Source: Cytidiella melzeri (Eukaryota > Basidiomycota > Agaricomycetes > Polyporales > Irpicaceae). Taken from it: a stretch of DNA of 64,000 nucleotides. The stretch covers positions 1 through 64,000 of the forward strand of contig JABYQR010000026.1 in assembly GCA_022592445.1 (NCBI GenBank), written 5' to 3'. Shown piece by piece: positions 10,397-21,818 of this stretch. The notes beneath the pieces are model-generated. The model searched no databases and was not told where the DNA came from. It saw nothing but the letters and a program-made list of their open reading frames with translations. Every line of letters begins with the position of its first letter. Within the stretch, counting starts at the first letter, position 1. The translations under genes and the position numbers were made by a program.

Positions 10397-10966
10397 CGTT
10401 GTACTCTGGCTTCTTTAGCGTGTACGAATTCCGAATTGCACCTCTTTGATTCAGAGAACTTTTGTGACGTCGACAGTGTTGCAAGACCCTGTGAAACACA
10501 ACCGTGCCCTAACCTCTATAGATATTCGTTTGAAGCAGATTTAAACGAAGTCTATAGAATCATTGCATTGGTAACACAGGACCGGTATCTTGAATCTTTT
10601 GAACATCAGAAAGAACTCATTAGAGGTTACATAGGATCTGTACCGCATCTTGACGTACCTGCTTTAGTCACTGCATACTTTCAAGACTTAGCAAATTGTC
10701 GAGAATCAGAACCACAGAACAACGAACCAGAAGTAGTAATAGATCAGGAACCATCAGAGATCATTACAGGCACAACTTACATTGGTGACACATCCAATCA
10801 ATCTCTAGATAAGAACTCAGATTCCGGAGAAAATACCGAAGTCGAAGATCTTCTAGAAGAAACTTCTAAACAGACGTCATCACCTGTAATTGCACCTGTA
10901 GTACCTCATATCTCTGAAGTGTACATTCCGTACTACGACTTGATCCTTGATTGCTTTTGGTTATAA
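10397..10966 (+). other. Long ATG-less open frame ending in TAATG overlap with copia-1 gag
   Basis: The frame is open for about 190 codons after a TAA at 10394-10396 and contains no ATG. Its stop (TAA, 10964-10966) overlaps the ATG of gag (10966-10968) as TAATG. The predicted product is acidic and Ser/Thr/Glu-rich with PETQPCPNLYRYSFEADLNE-like composition and several Cys. It could be a 3' exon of a spliced leader, a pre-gag protein using a non-AUG start, or chance. The stop-start overlap would suit termination-reinitiation. Confidence 0.35.
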
Positions 10967-13900
10967 TGGCTGAACCAGGAAAGATTAGCGGTAGTCAAAT
11001 GATTGTCTTTGACGGTTCAAACTACAAGAAATGGTCCACCGCTACAATTGGCTTGTTCAGATATTCAAACACTTGGTTAATCGTGAATGGAACCGAAAAG
11101 AAACCTACCTTACCTGTAGCAGCTACCAGTTCAGGTTCTGGTACAACTACTGCACCTCCTGACACTTCTGATGAGAAGAAGGAACTTAAGGATTGGGAAA
11201 TTCGGAACCAACGCGCTTTAGCTTATTTCAATATTTACCTTGACATTACTTTGCAATCCTATCTTGAAGGAGAGGATTTGGCCTCCGAAGTATGGAAGAA
11301 ATTGAAAACAGATTTTGAAAAGACATCAGTCTTAGCAAGCTCTGTTGCGTTCAGAAACCTACTTAGCTCAACTTTTGATGAGTCTAAGGATATGAACGTA
11401 CAAATTCAAGGCTTCCGTACTATGATTGGAGATACCAAAGTTGCTGGGTTAGACCTTGATGATCAAATTAAAGTTCATATTCTTTTGTGGGCTTTACCAA
11501 CGTCATATGAAACCGCCATTTCTGCATACATTGGCACTGTTGCAAAACCCGAAGAAATTAAGTTTGACACGCTCATTCCCAAGATACTTGCGGAAGAGTT
11601 ACTTCGAAAGGGTTCAAACAGTGAAAATGCGAATCGGATTACGCAGACCACGCGTTTACCGAAGGAAAAATGCAAGAAGTGTGGGCTTTCTAACCATACT
11701 ACGAGTCAGCACTGGGATAAAGGGAAACCTAACCAGAACAAGTCTCGCAGTAATGGAAATAATCAGCAAGGATCTTCTACCAACAACAAGCAGGGTAACA
11801 AGGATAATAAAGGAAAGAAAGGAGGACAACAAAAGAAGTCTAAAGGCAAAGGCAAAGACAAAGCGACTGTAAATAATCTTCAAGTAGATACCAAACCTGT
11901 CTTCGAGCACAATAATGAAATCATCAATGTTTCTCTTTATTCCACGTGTGATACTGAAAGCGTTGAATGGCTCATCGACAGTGGTGCTACTAGTCACATT
12001 ACCAATCAAATTGACGACTTTATCTCGTATCAACCAGCAACGGTAGCAGGTAAATGCTCTGTAGCAGGTAAAGATATGACTGTCAAAATATTGGGAAAAG
12101 GAACGGTCGTACTTGACACGATCCTTGTGAAAGATAACATACATCGCACAACTTTGAACAATGTCCTCTATATACCAGATGCGACTACAAGATTCTTTTC
12201 TCCTTCTAGAGCACTGCAACAAGGATGCACCAGCAGTGTTACATCGAAAGGATGGACAATTTATAATGAAGAAAAAGAGATTATAAATGGTCAACCTGAT
12301 CATGCCGGACTTTATTGGATTAAAGGACGTCTAGTCAGGAAGATAGACTCAATTAATAAAGTTAGTCGTAATGATTATACGTTGTGGCATAATCGACTAG
12401 GACACCCAGGGAATAAGATTGTCGAAAATCTTCACAAAGGAACAAAGGGATTAAAAGAAAAGATTCCTATTCCATCAACAATTTCTCCTTGTCACGGATG
12501 TCAAGTTGGAAAAGGAAAGAGACAACCATTTCCACCATCTATGTCGAGAGCTACAGAAGTCCTTGAATTAACTCATTCCAATCTCATTGAATATTCTACA
12601 ACTTCTATTGATGGTTACAAATACGGTATGACTTGTCTTGATGATGCTTCTAGTCATGGGATGCTCTATTATCTCAAACACAAAGATGAAGCGTTCACAA
12701 GATTCAAAGAATACAAGTCATGGGCCGAAAATCAAACAGGAAAGAAGATGAAGAAGTTCAGATGCGATGGTGGAACAGAGTTCATTAATAATGAGTTCAA
12801 GGATTATCTGAAGGAACACGGAATAGAATTACAAATGTCTGTACCGTATACTCCACAACAAAATGGTAGAGCTGAGCGATGGCAACAGACCATAAAATAT
12901 AAAGCCGAAGCATTGCGTCAGCAAGCTGGGTTATCAAATGGTTTCTGGAAGCTTACTTGCGAAGCAGCGGTATATTTAAATAACCGTCTACCTAATGTAT
13001 GATTAAACTGGCAGACACCTATAGAGAGTTTTCTGGGTATAAAACCAGATATCTCAATGCTTCGTGTATTTGGATGTCGTGCATACGTCCATGTACCGAT
13101 CAAGAGTTGTCAGAACAAGTTGTCACCAAAAGCAACTCCTATGATATTGTTGGATATGAACCGGGTGTAAAGGGTTACCGGTTCTGGGATAAACAGCGAA
13201 TTGTCATTGCTCGAGATGCAGTATTTGACGAGACTCATTTCCCGTATCGTAAAGATATTATCCTTCCAAACAACCTTCAGTCGGCATAACAGTGATAATA
13301 ACACTGTTCCTCCACACGATAATTTTTCACCTTTTGAAGAGAATGATGAACAAGGTCACCAAGATCCTGATGATGGAGATGATGATCATCCAGAGCACCA
13401 AGCACCTACTCATCCTTCTCGACAACAGCAGCAATTCCCTTCAGCTCCAGTTCTTGACAAAGAACCACAACCACAAATCAAACGAGGACCTAAGCCTAAA
13501 CCACCTTTGCCACCACCTATCAACCAGAACAAATGTTCAACTGCTGGAAAAAATCCTAAACTTTCCATGCGGCCGGTGGATATGCAGAAAGCTTTAGAAA
13601 AGCAAGTGGCTAAGGACAAAAAGGAAGAACAAAATGAGCTTCGTTTGAGAGCTGAATGGAACTCGAGAACACGCGTGAGATCTCCGATTGCAGGGCCATC
13701 CAGATTACGGATACCTTTGCGATCAGGAACGTCATCACATCAACCCTCGAGATCACCTTCCGTTGAACCGGGTCCAGAACATCAAACTCTATCAGGAGGC
13801 TTAACTGATGATGATGATTCTGCAGAAATTGATGACGAGACTCTTAATTCAATTACTGCTTATTCAATGAATGAATATCCACAGACGTGGAAGCAGGCAA

Positions 13901-15419
13901 TGAAAAGAGATGATCGGATCAATGGTTTGCTGCTGCACAAGACGAAATTGATTCTCAAATGAAGAATAAAACTTGGACGCTTGTATGACAACCAGACACA
14001 TATGAAAATTGTGAAATGCAAATGGGTCTTCACCATAGAATCTGATGGTCGATATAAAGCGCGTCTTGTTGCAAAAGGATTCACCCAAGTTGAAGGAATT
14101 GATTATCAAGAAACTTTCTCACCAGTCGCACGTTTTGAATCCATACGCATGCTACTAGCTATAGCTGCACTCGAAGATTGGGAAATCGAGGCATTGGATG
14201 TGAAAACAGCTTTCCTTTACGGCAAACTGGATGAAGAAATCTATATGGAACAACCAGAAGGTTTTGTGGAGAAGGGAACGGAGAACCATGTTTGTTTGCT
14301 TAAGAAAGCCATTTATGGACTTGGCAAGCTTCACGAACATGGAATATCAAGATTCAGAACACTCTGATAGAATTAGGCTTTGACCGGATTCATTCAGATG
14401 CTGGTGTTTACGTGTATCGCAACAAGGGGGGAATTTAATTCTCATTCTATATGTTGACGATATATTTCCGATAGGAAATAGTAAACTTGCTATGTCTGCA
14501 CTTAAGAAAAATCTTATGGATCGCTATGAGATGCGTGACTTAGGAGAAGCTGAGCTTATTCTAGGCATGCGTGTGCAGAGAGATCGTAAAGCTAAAACAA
14601 TTCTACTTGACCAAGAGTCGTATATTCAAGAGGCTTTAAAACGATTTAATATGGCAAATGCTAATCCTGCTCGGACACCATTACCTTCAGGTGCTGTACT
14701 ACAGAAGGCAGATTCTGCTACAAAGCAGATTCTGGTTTACTGAGACAGTATCAAGCGTTGATTGGCACGCTTATATATGTTATGATTGGTACTAGACCAG
14801 ACATTTCATATGCAGTCATACGTCTTTCACAGTACATGTCAAATCCAACTGACCACCATTATAAATCAGCTAAATATATACTGAGATATTCGCTTGGAAC
14901 CAGTCCTATGCGATCAAGTATAATGGATCAAGTAATGCTGGTATTATTGGTTATTCGGATGCAGACTGGGCTGAGAATAAAGACGACAGACATTCGACAA
15001 CAGGATATGTATTTCTTTTAGCTGAAGGAGCAATTTCCTGGACTTCTAAGAAGCAGAAAACCGTTGCTCTATCATCAATGGAATCAGAATACATGGCCTT
15101 GTGTGAAACTTCCAAGCAATGTTATTGGTTGCGCACCGTACTCAAAGAATTGGATTTAAAACAGCAAGAGCCTACCATTCTATGCTGTGATAATCATGGT
15201 GCTATTTACTTCACCAAGAATCCAAAGATAGAGTCACGCTCAAAGCATATTGACATTCGATATCATTATGTTAGAGAGTTTGTCGAAAATAAGAATGCCG
15301 AACTATATGCAGTTCCAACTGAAGAACAGATTGCTGATATCATGACAAAGTCATTGGCATTTCAGAAGCAATCATACTTCAGTGGGAGATTAGGTCTAAT
15401 TGATCTAAACACTCACTAA
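10966..15419 (+). pseudogene. Copia-1 Gag-Pol polyprotein, decayed
   Basis: The frame starts at ATG 10966 (MAEPGK) and is open to 13002. It covers Gag, a CCHH knuckle (CKKCGLSNH then H), an aspartic protease (WLIDSGATSHITN), the integrase zinc finger (H and H in LWHNRLGHPG, CHGC) and the integrase core with CDGGTEF and NGRAER. The first core Asp is replaced by Asn (HSNL where copia normally has HSDL). After TGA at 13000-13002 the frame is broken repeatedly (about 13147, 13287, 13915, 13986, 14325, 14430, 14741, 14930). Recognisable parts are RT (WVFTIESDGRYKARLVAKGF, YVDD near 14450) and RNase H to the stop at 15417-15419. It cannot produce active enzymes. The decay contrasts with nearly identical LTRs. 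Confidence 0.9.
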
Positions 15420-15438
15420 TGTAACGGTTAAGTGGGAG

Positions 15439-15985
15439 TGTTAAAACTATATAATATAATATGATATGATATGTAGTTTCCCATGCCTTATTACAAGGAC
15501 GCTTTAGGTAGCAGAGTTCCCACAGTCTTGATATGGGAATTATGCAGCCGTATATGGAAACTCAAGTAGTAACCATCACATTAGCTGAGACGTACAGATA
15601 TGGGTTGTAGTAGTACTATACATATATGTACGCCTGTGTTCTAGTAGCATAGGGAATGACATGGAAAGCACGTATGACTCCAGAGGATGCCTAAAGCATA
15701 CATCTGAGGACAAGTACTAGCATGAGTCATTTACTCATTATGTACGCCTCTGGTACAAGTGCTGATCCTAGTCATACAATGAGTCATGCACTCATAGCAT
15801 GAGTCATACATGAGTCATGCACTTAGTAATACAGTAGAATAGCTGAAGTAGACATGTATAGTAGTCGCTTACATAAGTAGATACAGACATGTATATAAGC
15901 AGAGCTGCTGAAGCAGCAAGAAAAATAAGACTCATCTTCGAAGCTTAACAGCCTTTACCCCTCGCACACATATTCCACTTTGTTA
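15439..15985 (+). repeat. 3' LTR of copia-1
   Basis: The LTR begins TGTTAAAACT after the purine tract AAGTGGGAG and ends ...CTTTGTTA where the copia-2 reading frame resumes. Its last 300 bp match positions 1-300 of the window. It carries the TGAGTCA cluster. Confidence 0.9.
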
Positions 15986-18138
15986 TTTCTTACACAGCAT
16001 ACCTGAAGAATTGTTCGCCAACTCGTGCGTTACCGCACTCTACTCCATTCGAAGGGCTTTGGAAAAAGAAGCCCGATGTGAGTTCCATACATGAATTTGG
16101 CACTGACTGCTGGGTCCGTGTCAACACATCGAAATCTAAGCTAAACGCACGATCGCTCAAACGGACATTTGTCGGGATCACCAAAGGGACGGTGGGATAC
16201 AGGTATTTGGTACCTGAAACGCGCAAAATGCTTACCTTGCGCGAAGTCATTTTTCCTCGATCAAATGACCTCACCGCACCCATAGTTGAGACGCTTGCAG
16301 GTCCTGAGGGGGAGAATCCTATCATTCCACAGTCAATCACGACGCCTATCAAATTCAAGACCACACCCGTCTCACCTCCAGAAACTACTCGCAATCTCAG
16401 GGAGAAACCACGCGTCGATTACCTAAAACTCAATGACGGACCTCAGAAATCGCTTCGATTGCTCTCTGCAAAGCTGAAGCCAAAGATTACTCCCGTGCCT
16501 ATTACCGAACCACCGGTTCAGGGGGAGATCCCATCAAATGCCGATGAATCCGCTCCATCAGCGAATTTCTGTTTCCTTGTGAATGCTTCAGACTCACCTC
16601 AGACTTTTGATGAAGTTAGGAAACGTGATGATTGGCCTCTTTGAAAGGAGGCGATGGACAAGGAAATGGCACAACTCGATAAACTAGGAACCTACTCAAT
16701 GGCGGAACTTCCTGCCGACCGTAAGGCCGTTGGATGTTGGTAGGTATTCACCATCAAACGCGACCCTGACGGAAACATTTTGAAATACAAGGCCCGTCTG
16801 GTCGCACAAGGGTTCTCTCAGATCCCCGGTCAAGATTTCTTCTCGACCCATGCTCCGGTTATTCGATTGGAAACGTTCCGTATTCTGATATCAATCGCCG
16901 CTCACCTTGGCCTTGAGCTTCATCAGGTTGACATTGTAGGTGCTTATTTAAATTCACCACTCAAAGAAGACATCTACATGAAACAAGCACCTGGATATGA
17001 CGATAATACATCGCGAGTCTATCACCTCCATAAGGCTCTTTACGGCCTTAAACAAGCAGGACGTGCTTGGCGCGCGGAACTTGATTGCGTTCTACTCGAG
17101 GCCCTCGGCTTCACGCGCTCCCAAGCCGACCCATGTCTGTATTATCGTGGAACCAATACAGACTGCATTCTCATCGGTACGCATGTCGATGATTGCCTTG
17201 TGGTGTCCTCGAATCTACAGATCGTCTCCGAGTTAAAGAACGATCTGAAGAAATATTTCGATATCACCAATCTTGGCGAAGCAAGCCTATATGTTGGCAT
17301 TCAGATCTTCCGCCAACGAAGCAAAGGCACAATCACAATTTCTCAGACGTGTTACATCGACACTATTCTCACACGTTTTGGCATGGAGACCTGTAATCCA
17401 GTATCAACTCCCCTCGACTCCAACATTTCGCTTCAGCCAGCTGCTTCGCATGACGCATTAAACGTCGAAGAACCCTATCAAGCGGTCATTGGATCCCTGA
17501 TGTACGCTGCAGTCGGAACTCGTCCCGACATTGCATTCGCAGTCCAAGCCCTGAGTTGGTTCAATTCAGTTCACATGGCTACTCATTGGACCGCAGCAAA
17601 GCACGTTCTTCGCTATCTCAAAGGGACCTGAAACACTGGTATCGTCTATGGCGGAAACCCTGACTTAACCATTTCAGGCTACAGCGACGCAGACTGGGGC
17701 CAAAACCGTGTCGACCGCCGATCAGTATCGGGATACGCATTCCTCCTCGGAAAAGGCATCATTAGCTGGAGTTCGAAGAAGCAACAAACAGTTGCTTTGT
17801 CAACAATGGAGGCCGAATATGTGGCACTTGCCCATGCAGCCAAGGAGGCTATCTGGATTAGGGAAATTCTGACAGAACTCGGATTCGCGCCTACAGGAGC
17901 AACCTCCCTCGCTATGGATACACTCGCCGCTATCTCATTCGCTCAAGATCATCAATTTCATGCACGTTCTAAACACATCGACATTCGCCACCACTTCGTT
18001 CGCGAACGAGTTCTAGACGGAACCATTTTTATTCCTCACTGCAGTTCCGACGACAATTGCGCCGATATCTTAACGAAGGCTCTCCCGCGCGTCAAACACA
18101 CGGAACAACTCGCGCTCATCAAATTTGCCACTCGTTGA
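15985..18138 (+). pseudogene. Copia-2 integrase-RT-RNase H, interrupted by copia-1
   Basis: The frame reads straight out of the copia-1 LTR junction as SYTAYLKNCSPTRALPHSTP, the conserved end of a copia integrase, so the upstream half lies left of the window. Then come a Pro-rich linker, RT (KYKARLVAQGFSQIPGQDFF, THVDD) and RNase H (STMEAEYVALAHAAKEA, HIDIRHH), ending at TGA 18136-18138. Three stops interrupt it: TGA 16642-16644, TAG 16741-16743 and TGA 17629-17631. Each is one C-to-T or G-to-A step from the Trp or Arg codon the family has there. No frameshift was seen, so point transitions, not indels, killed it. Confidence 0.9.
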
Positions 18139-18145
18139 GGGGGAG

Positions 18146-18433
18146 TGTTGTAATTCCATGACGCGCTAAGTGACGCGCCTCTTTCCACATAAGCAAATCC
18201 CGACTGATTCCATCACTGCCTCCGCTCCGTCTCTTATTCATTCATCTTTTCCGTCTCGGCTTAATTGTATTTGTACTATCCGTTCCATCATCCGTTCCTC
18301 TCTGTATCCTGTATCCGCTCTGCTTAATATGTGTTATCCTTTATTTTGTATTCGTATATAAACTCATGTAATTTTCTATGTTAATTTTATCTTCTCATTG
18401 CTATCTCTCGTGCGTTCGCATCCTCTCGCAACA
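18146..18433 (+). repeat. 3' LTR of copia-2
   Basis: After the purine tract TTGAGGGGGAG the LTR starts TGTTG at 18146. A matching CAACA end occurs at 18429-18433, giving 288 bp with perfect 5-bp terminal inverted repeats. The partner LTR is outside the window. The end could be 3 bp later (a second CAACA). Confidence 0.7.
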
Positions 18434-18496
18434 ACAAAAGCGAAAAGGCGAGGCAAATGACGCCTGACCCGGACGTCATTTATCATCTACGACGTG

Positions 18497-20261
18497 CATC
18501 TCCCATCAATCACGCGCGGATTATCTCCGGCAACGTCCCCGCTCCCGCGCTCGCTGTCTACAACAATGAGCGCTGTATAGTATGATTCCATGGCTTCCCC
18601 TTCGATTCACTTAGTTCTTTTTGGCTATATAGGGTAATCAAGTGTGTAGAATACGATTATGAAGTCCGATTCAATAATTACTTGATAGATCCCTCACTGT
18701 AGCCAGATCTGTAGTGGCCACAGGTGTGTCTGGCCCTCTGTATATACATGTACTGTTCCTAACGTCTAGTGGCTTTGTCAAATTAATTTTGGATACATAT
18801 GAGAAGAATTGGTGAAGAAACCATGCTATTTGAGACAAAGGAGAAGGTGCTATGCATTGAACATGGTGGAGAGTAGAGATGGGTGGCCACACATGGGATC
18901 ATCTTGTACAATAAATTGCACACGTAGCGAAAAGTGTTTTCCCATGTATATAAACGTAAAATACTGTGCCCGATTGGCGGAATAGCGGCTGGGCCGATTG
19001 TAGTGCACCTGCTCCCCTCCTGCCTCCCAAAAGGTACAAAGCGCCCTCTCACTGTGTAACCATTGAGCGCGGGCTTGGCGCACCTATCCAGTCGTTTGGA
19101 GCACCCTAAAAATCAATAGTACAAGGTATTAAATCCCCCTGCCGCTAATTCTGACGCTTCTAAGATGCTACAAAGGTGAGAAATGGCGGAATTGACATGC
19201 TCCCAAGCACATATCTGCCTGTGGAGGTCCCTACAGGCTGGGGGACTGTAGAATTCATTCAGAATAATGTTTAACATACATAATTCAATATGTACAATAT
19301 TTTATTTGAAGGGGATTGAAGCCTTACAGCCCAAGATACATGAAAATGACCCGAGAGCAAAGCTGGTTTCAAGAAGCTTTGTGCCGGGTCCTCCTGGTCT
19401 TCCTGACGGCTTTTTCATGTATCTGGGGCTGTAGGGCTTCAATCCCCTTCAAATAAAATACTGCACATACTGAATTATGTATGTTAAACATTATTCTGAA
19501 TGAATTCTACAGTCCCCCAGCCTGTAGGGACCTCCACAGGCAGATATGTGCTTGGGAGCATGTCAATTCCGCCATTTCTCACCTTTGTAGCATCTTAGAA
19601 GCGTCAGAATTAGCGGCAGGGGGATTTAATACCTTGTACTATTGATTTTTAGGGTGCTCCAAACGACTGGATAGGTGCGCCAAGCCCGCGCTCAATGGTT
19701 ACACAGTGAGAGGGCGCTTTGTACCTTTTGGGAGGCAGGAGGGGAGCAGGTGCACTACAATCGGCCCAGCCGCTATTCCGCCAATCGGGCACAGTATTTT
19801 ACGTTTATATACATGGGAAAACACTTTTCGCTACGTGTGCAATTTATTGTACAAGATGATCCCATGTGTGGCCACCCATCTCTACTCTCCACCATGTTCA
19901 ATGCATAGCACCTTCTCCTTTGTCTCAAATAGCATGGTTTCTTCACCAATTCTTCTCATATGTATCCAAAATTAATTTGACAAAGCCACTAGACGTTAGG
20001 AACAGTACATGTATATACAGAGGGCCAGACACACCTGTGGCCACTACAGATCTGGCTACAGTGAGGGATCTATCAAGTAATTATTGAATCGGACTTCATA
20101 ATCGTATTCTACACACTTGATTACCCTATATAGCCAAAAAGAACTAAGTGAATCGAAGGGGAAGCCATGGAATCATACTATACAGCGCTCATTGTTGTAG
20201 ACAGCGAGCGCGGGAGCGGGGACGTTGCCGGAGATAATCCGCGCGTGATTGATGGGAGATG
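18497..20261. repeat. Near-perfect 1.77-kb palindrome (foldback)
   Basis: The left arm (from CATCTCCCATCAATCACG) and the right arm (ending CGTGATTGATGGGAGATG) are reverse complements across about 850 bp. They fold around a spacer of about 65 bp near 19350-19415, which is itself partly palindromic (ACCCG...GCAAAGCT against AGCTTTGTGCCGGGT). Three small frames per arm are identical in translation. The only arm differences I found are three A/G transitions next to the centre. There is no transposase and no convincing flanking duplication. It could be a foldback transposon or a head-to-head duplication. Confidence 0.9.
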
Positions 20262-21082
20262 ATGGTGAGCGCGAGGGCGGGAGCACGATGGGCAGGGACC
20301 GATTATCTTAGATAAATGAGTTGATTCTTGAAGGGTTTATCGAAATGTGAAGAATGTTTGAAAGCCGCGTGTTACCATAAAGGGATGAAAAATTGCTGCC
20401 ACTGGCGGCGATTGTAATAGTAATACTATTAGTTTGTAATATATAGGCAGTGCCTGAATAAGATGACCCCACCAATATTAACATTCTTGACAGAGTCGTG
20501 TGGGCAGCTGAACCTGCGCAGGTGCCAGTATTTGATGCTGAGGAGGTCCATGACGGTTTGGCTGCATTGGAGGAGGATGGACGTGCGGGTCTGGCTGACC
20601 CATACTGGTTGGCATGAAATGCTCGGAGAGTTCAGGCTCTGTTGCCGTGAGGTACGCTGCACATATGTCTCTTGTGAACATTGTGTTCCTGGTTTGGGTG
20701 CCAACTGTTCCTCGTCGCCAATTTTGTTGTCCTGACCCGGTGTCCTTCGAGCTTTTCACACATTGTACTGCCATTGCTGTCTGCCTTTGTTGACTGGGTT
20801 GTAATTGTTTCCAAATGTATCATTGCAATATCTCGCAATGTCAATTTGCAACGTCTGATATTCTGAAGATTCATCCAAGACGCCTCGTAGGCTGCATCTC
20901 ATGGCATTGCTTGTGGGCAGTAATTGGGTGTCTCCAGACTGTTCTTCCGCCTATGTTGAAGTTACTGCTGACACTCACATGCTGCACACCTTGATCACAA
21001 CCCCCACCTCAACCAACACCACCTCAACCACCCACATTGCTGTGTCATGAGCAGCCTCTTCCGTCGCAGCAACGAGCCCCTG
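20262..21082. other. No intact gene; degenerate coding-like DNA left of the solo LTR
   Basis: A short plus frame near 20515-20625 (VPVFDAEEVHDGLAALEEDG) looks coding but stops after about 35 codons, and Pro-rich stretches (20995-21080) occur on the plus strand. It may be the 5' part of the kinase pseudogene across the solo LTR. No domain was recognised. Confidence 0.3.
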
Positions 21083-21818
21083 TGTCGCGGAGCGACTGCT
21101 GCTATGCTGATAACCCTAAAAAGGGAGTGAAGTAGAGAGGAAGGGGGTGGATCTCCAACGACGACAACGAGGTCAAAGTCGATGATGAGCAGGCGAGCAG
21201 GCACTAGGGCCGGATACTGGCAGTGCAAATGACGAAGTTAATAGCATGCTTATACTAGGTTACATTGAGTAACTCACCTGGCAGTGCAAATGACGAAGAG
21301 GTCAAGATGCAGAACCAGGGAGGGTAAGGGGTACTATATATACTGTGTCTGGGTGGTCTGTGCACCAGTTCCCACACTAGGGACTGGAGTAACTGTGGGA
21401 CTGGAGTAACAATAGAACAATAAGGAACCCGGGTAACTGTCAAGGACCTGAGTAACTGTCAAGGACCGGAGTAACTGTCAAGGACCTGAGTAACTGTCAA
21501 GGACCAGGGTACGTAGAACAATAGAACTAGAACAATACAACAATAGAACAATAAGACCTGGGGGAATCCCTGGGGAATCCCCATCAATGGAAGAGGAACA
21601 ATAGAACAATAGCCTAGGTTGATCTGGAACCGCTCCAGACTGAGTCTAGGTTTTGGGTCTGGACTATTGATAAATAAGGCAGGATGTCACGTGACCCAGG
21701 TTAGGGTTAGGTCCGGTAACACTCCTAGCCGGAAAATAAGCGCTCTAGATAGGCGCCTAAGGCTGTAAACTTGTGAAAATATTGGAAAAATCCGGTCTCT
21801 GTTGGACTATCCATGTCA
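21083..21818 (-). mobile_element. Solo LTR, family B, reverse orientation
   Basis: The reverse strand reads TGACATGG...GCGACA and matches 42218-42954. The flanks carry a perfect 5-bp duplication CCCTG (21078-21082 and 21819-21823), so only an LTR remains. It has an internal duplication (CTGGCAGTGCAAATGACGAAG twice, near 21218 and 21280) and four tandem copies of a unit of about 19-20 bp containing AGTAACTGTCAAGGACC near 21430-21505, fewer in the other copy. Confidence 0.9.

Larger units (their letters stand above)
1..15985 (+). mobile_element. Copia-1: Ty1/copia retrotransposon with about 10 kb of other DNA between its primer site and gag
   Basis: Positions 1-300 repeat 15685-15984 with only two differences (positions 74 and 206, both transitions), so the window opens inside the 5' LTR of the element whose 3' LTR is at 15439-15985. 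A primer site follows the left LTR at 302-313, gag-pol lies at 10966-15419, and a purine tract precedes the 3' LTR. A copia internal region is usually 4-5 kb; here it is over 15 kb because 0.3-10.3 kb holds unrelated genes and repeats, most simply later insertions. The element lies inside the integrase reading frame of copia-2. Alternatively the two LTRs belong to two related copies, but the near identity and the LTR-primer site / purine tract-LTR order fit one element. Confidence 0.7.

Noticed and set aside
18671..20087. Three small ORFs present twice in mirror image
   Set aside because: The identity follows from the palindrome; no codon bias or domain supports them as proteins.
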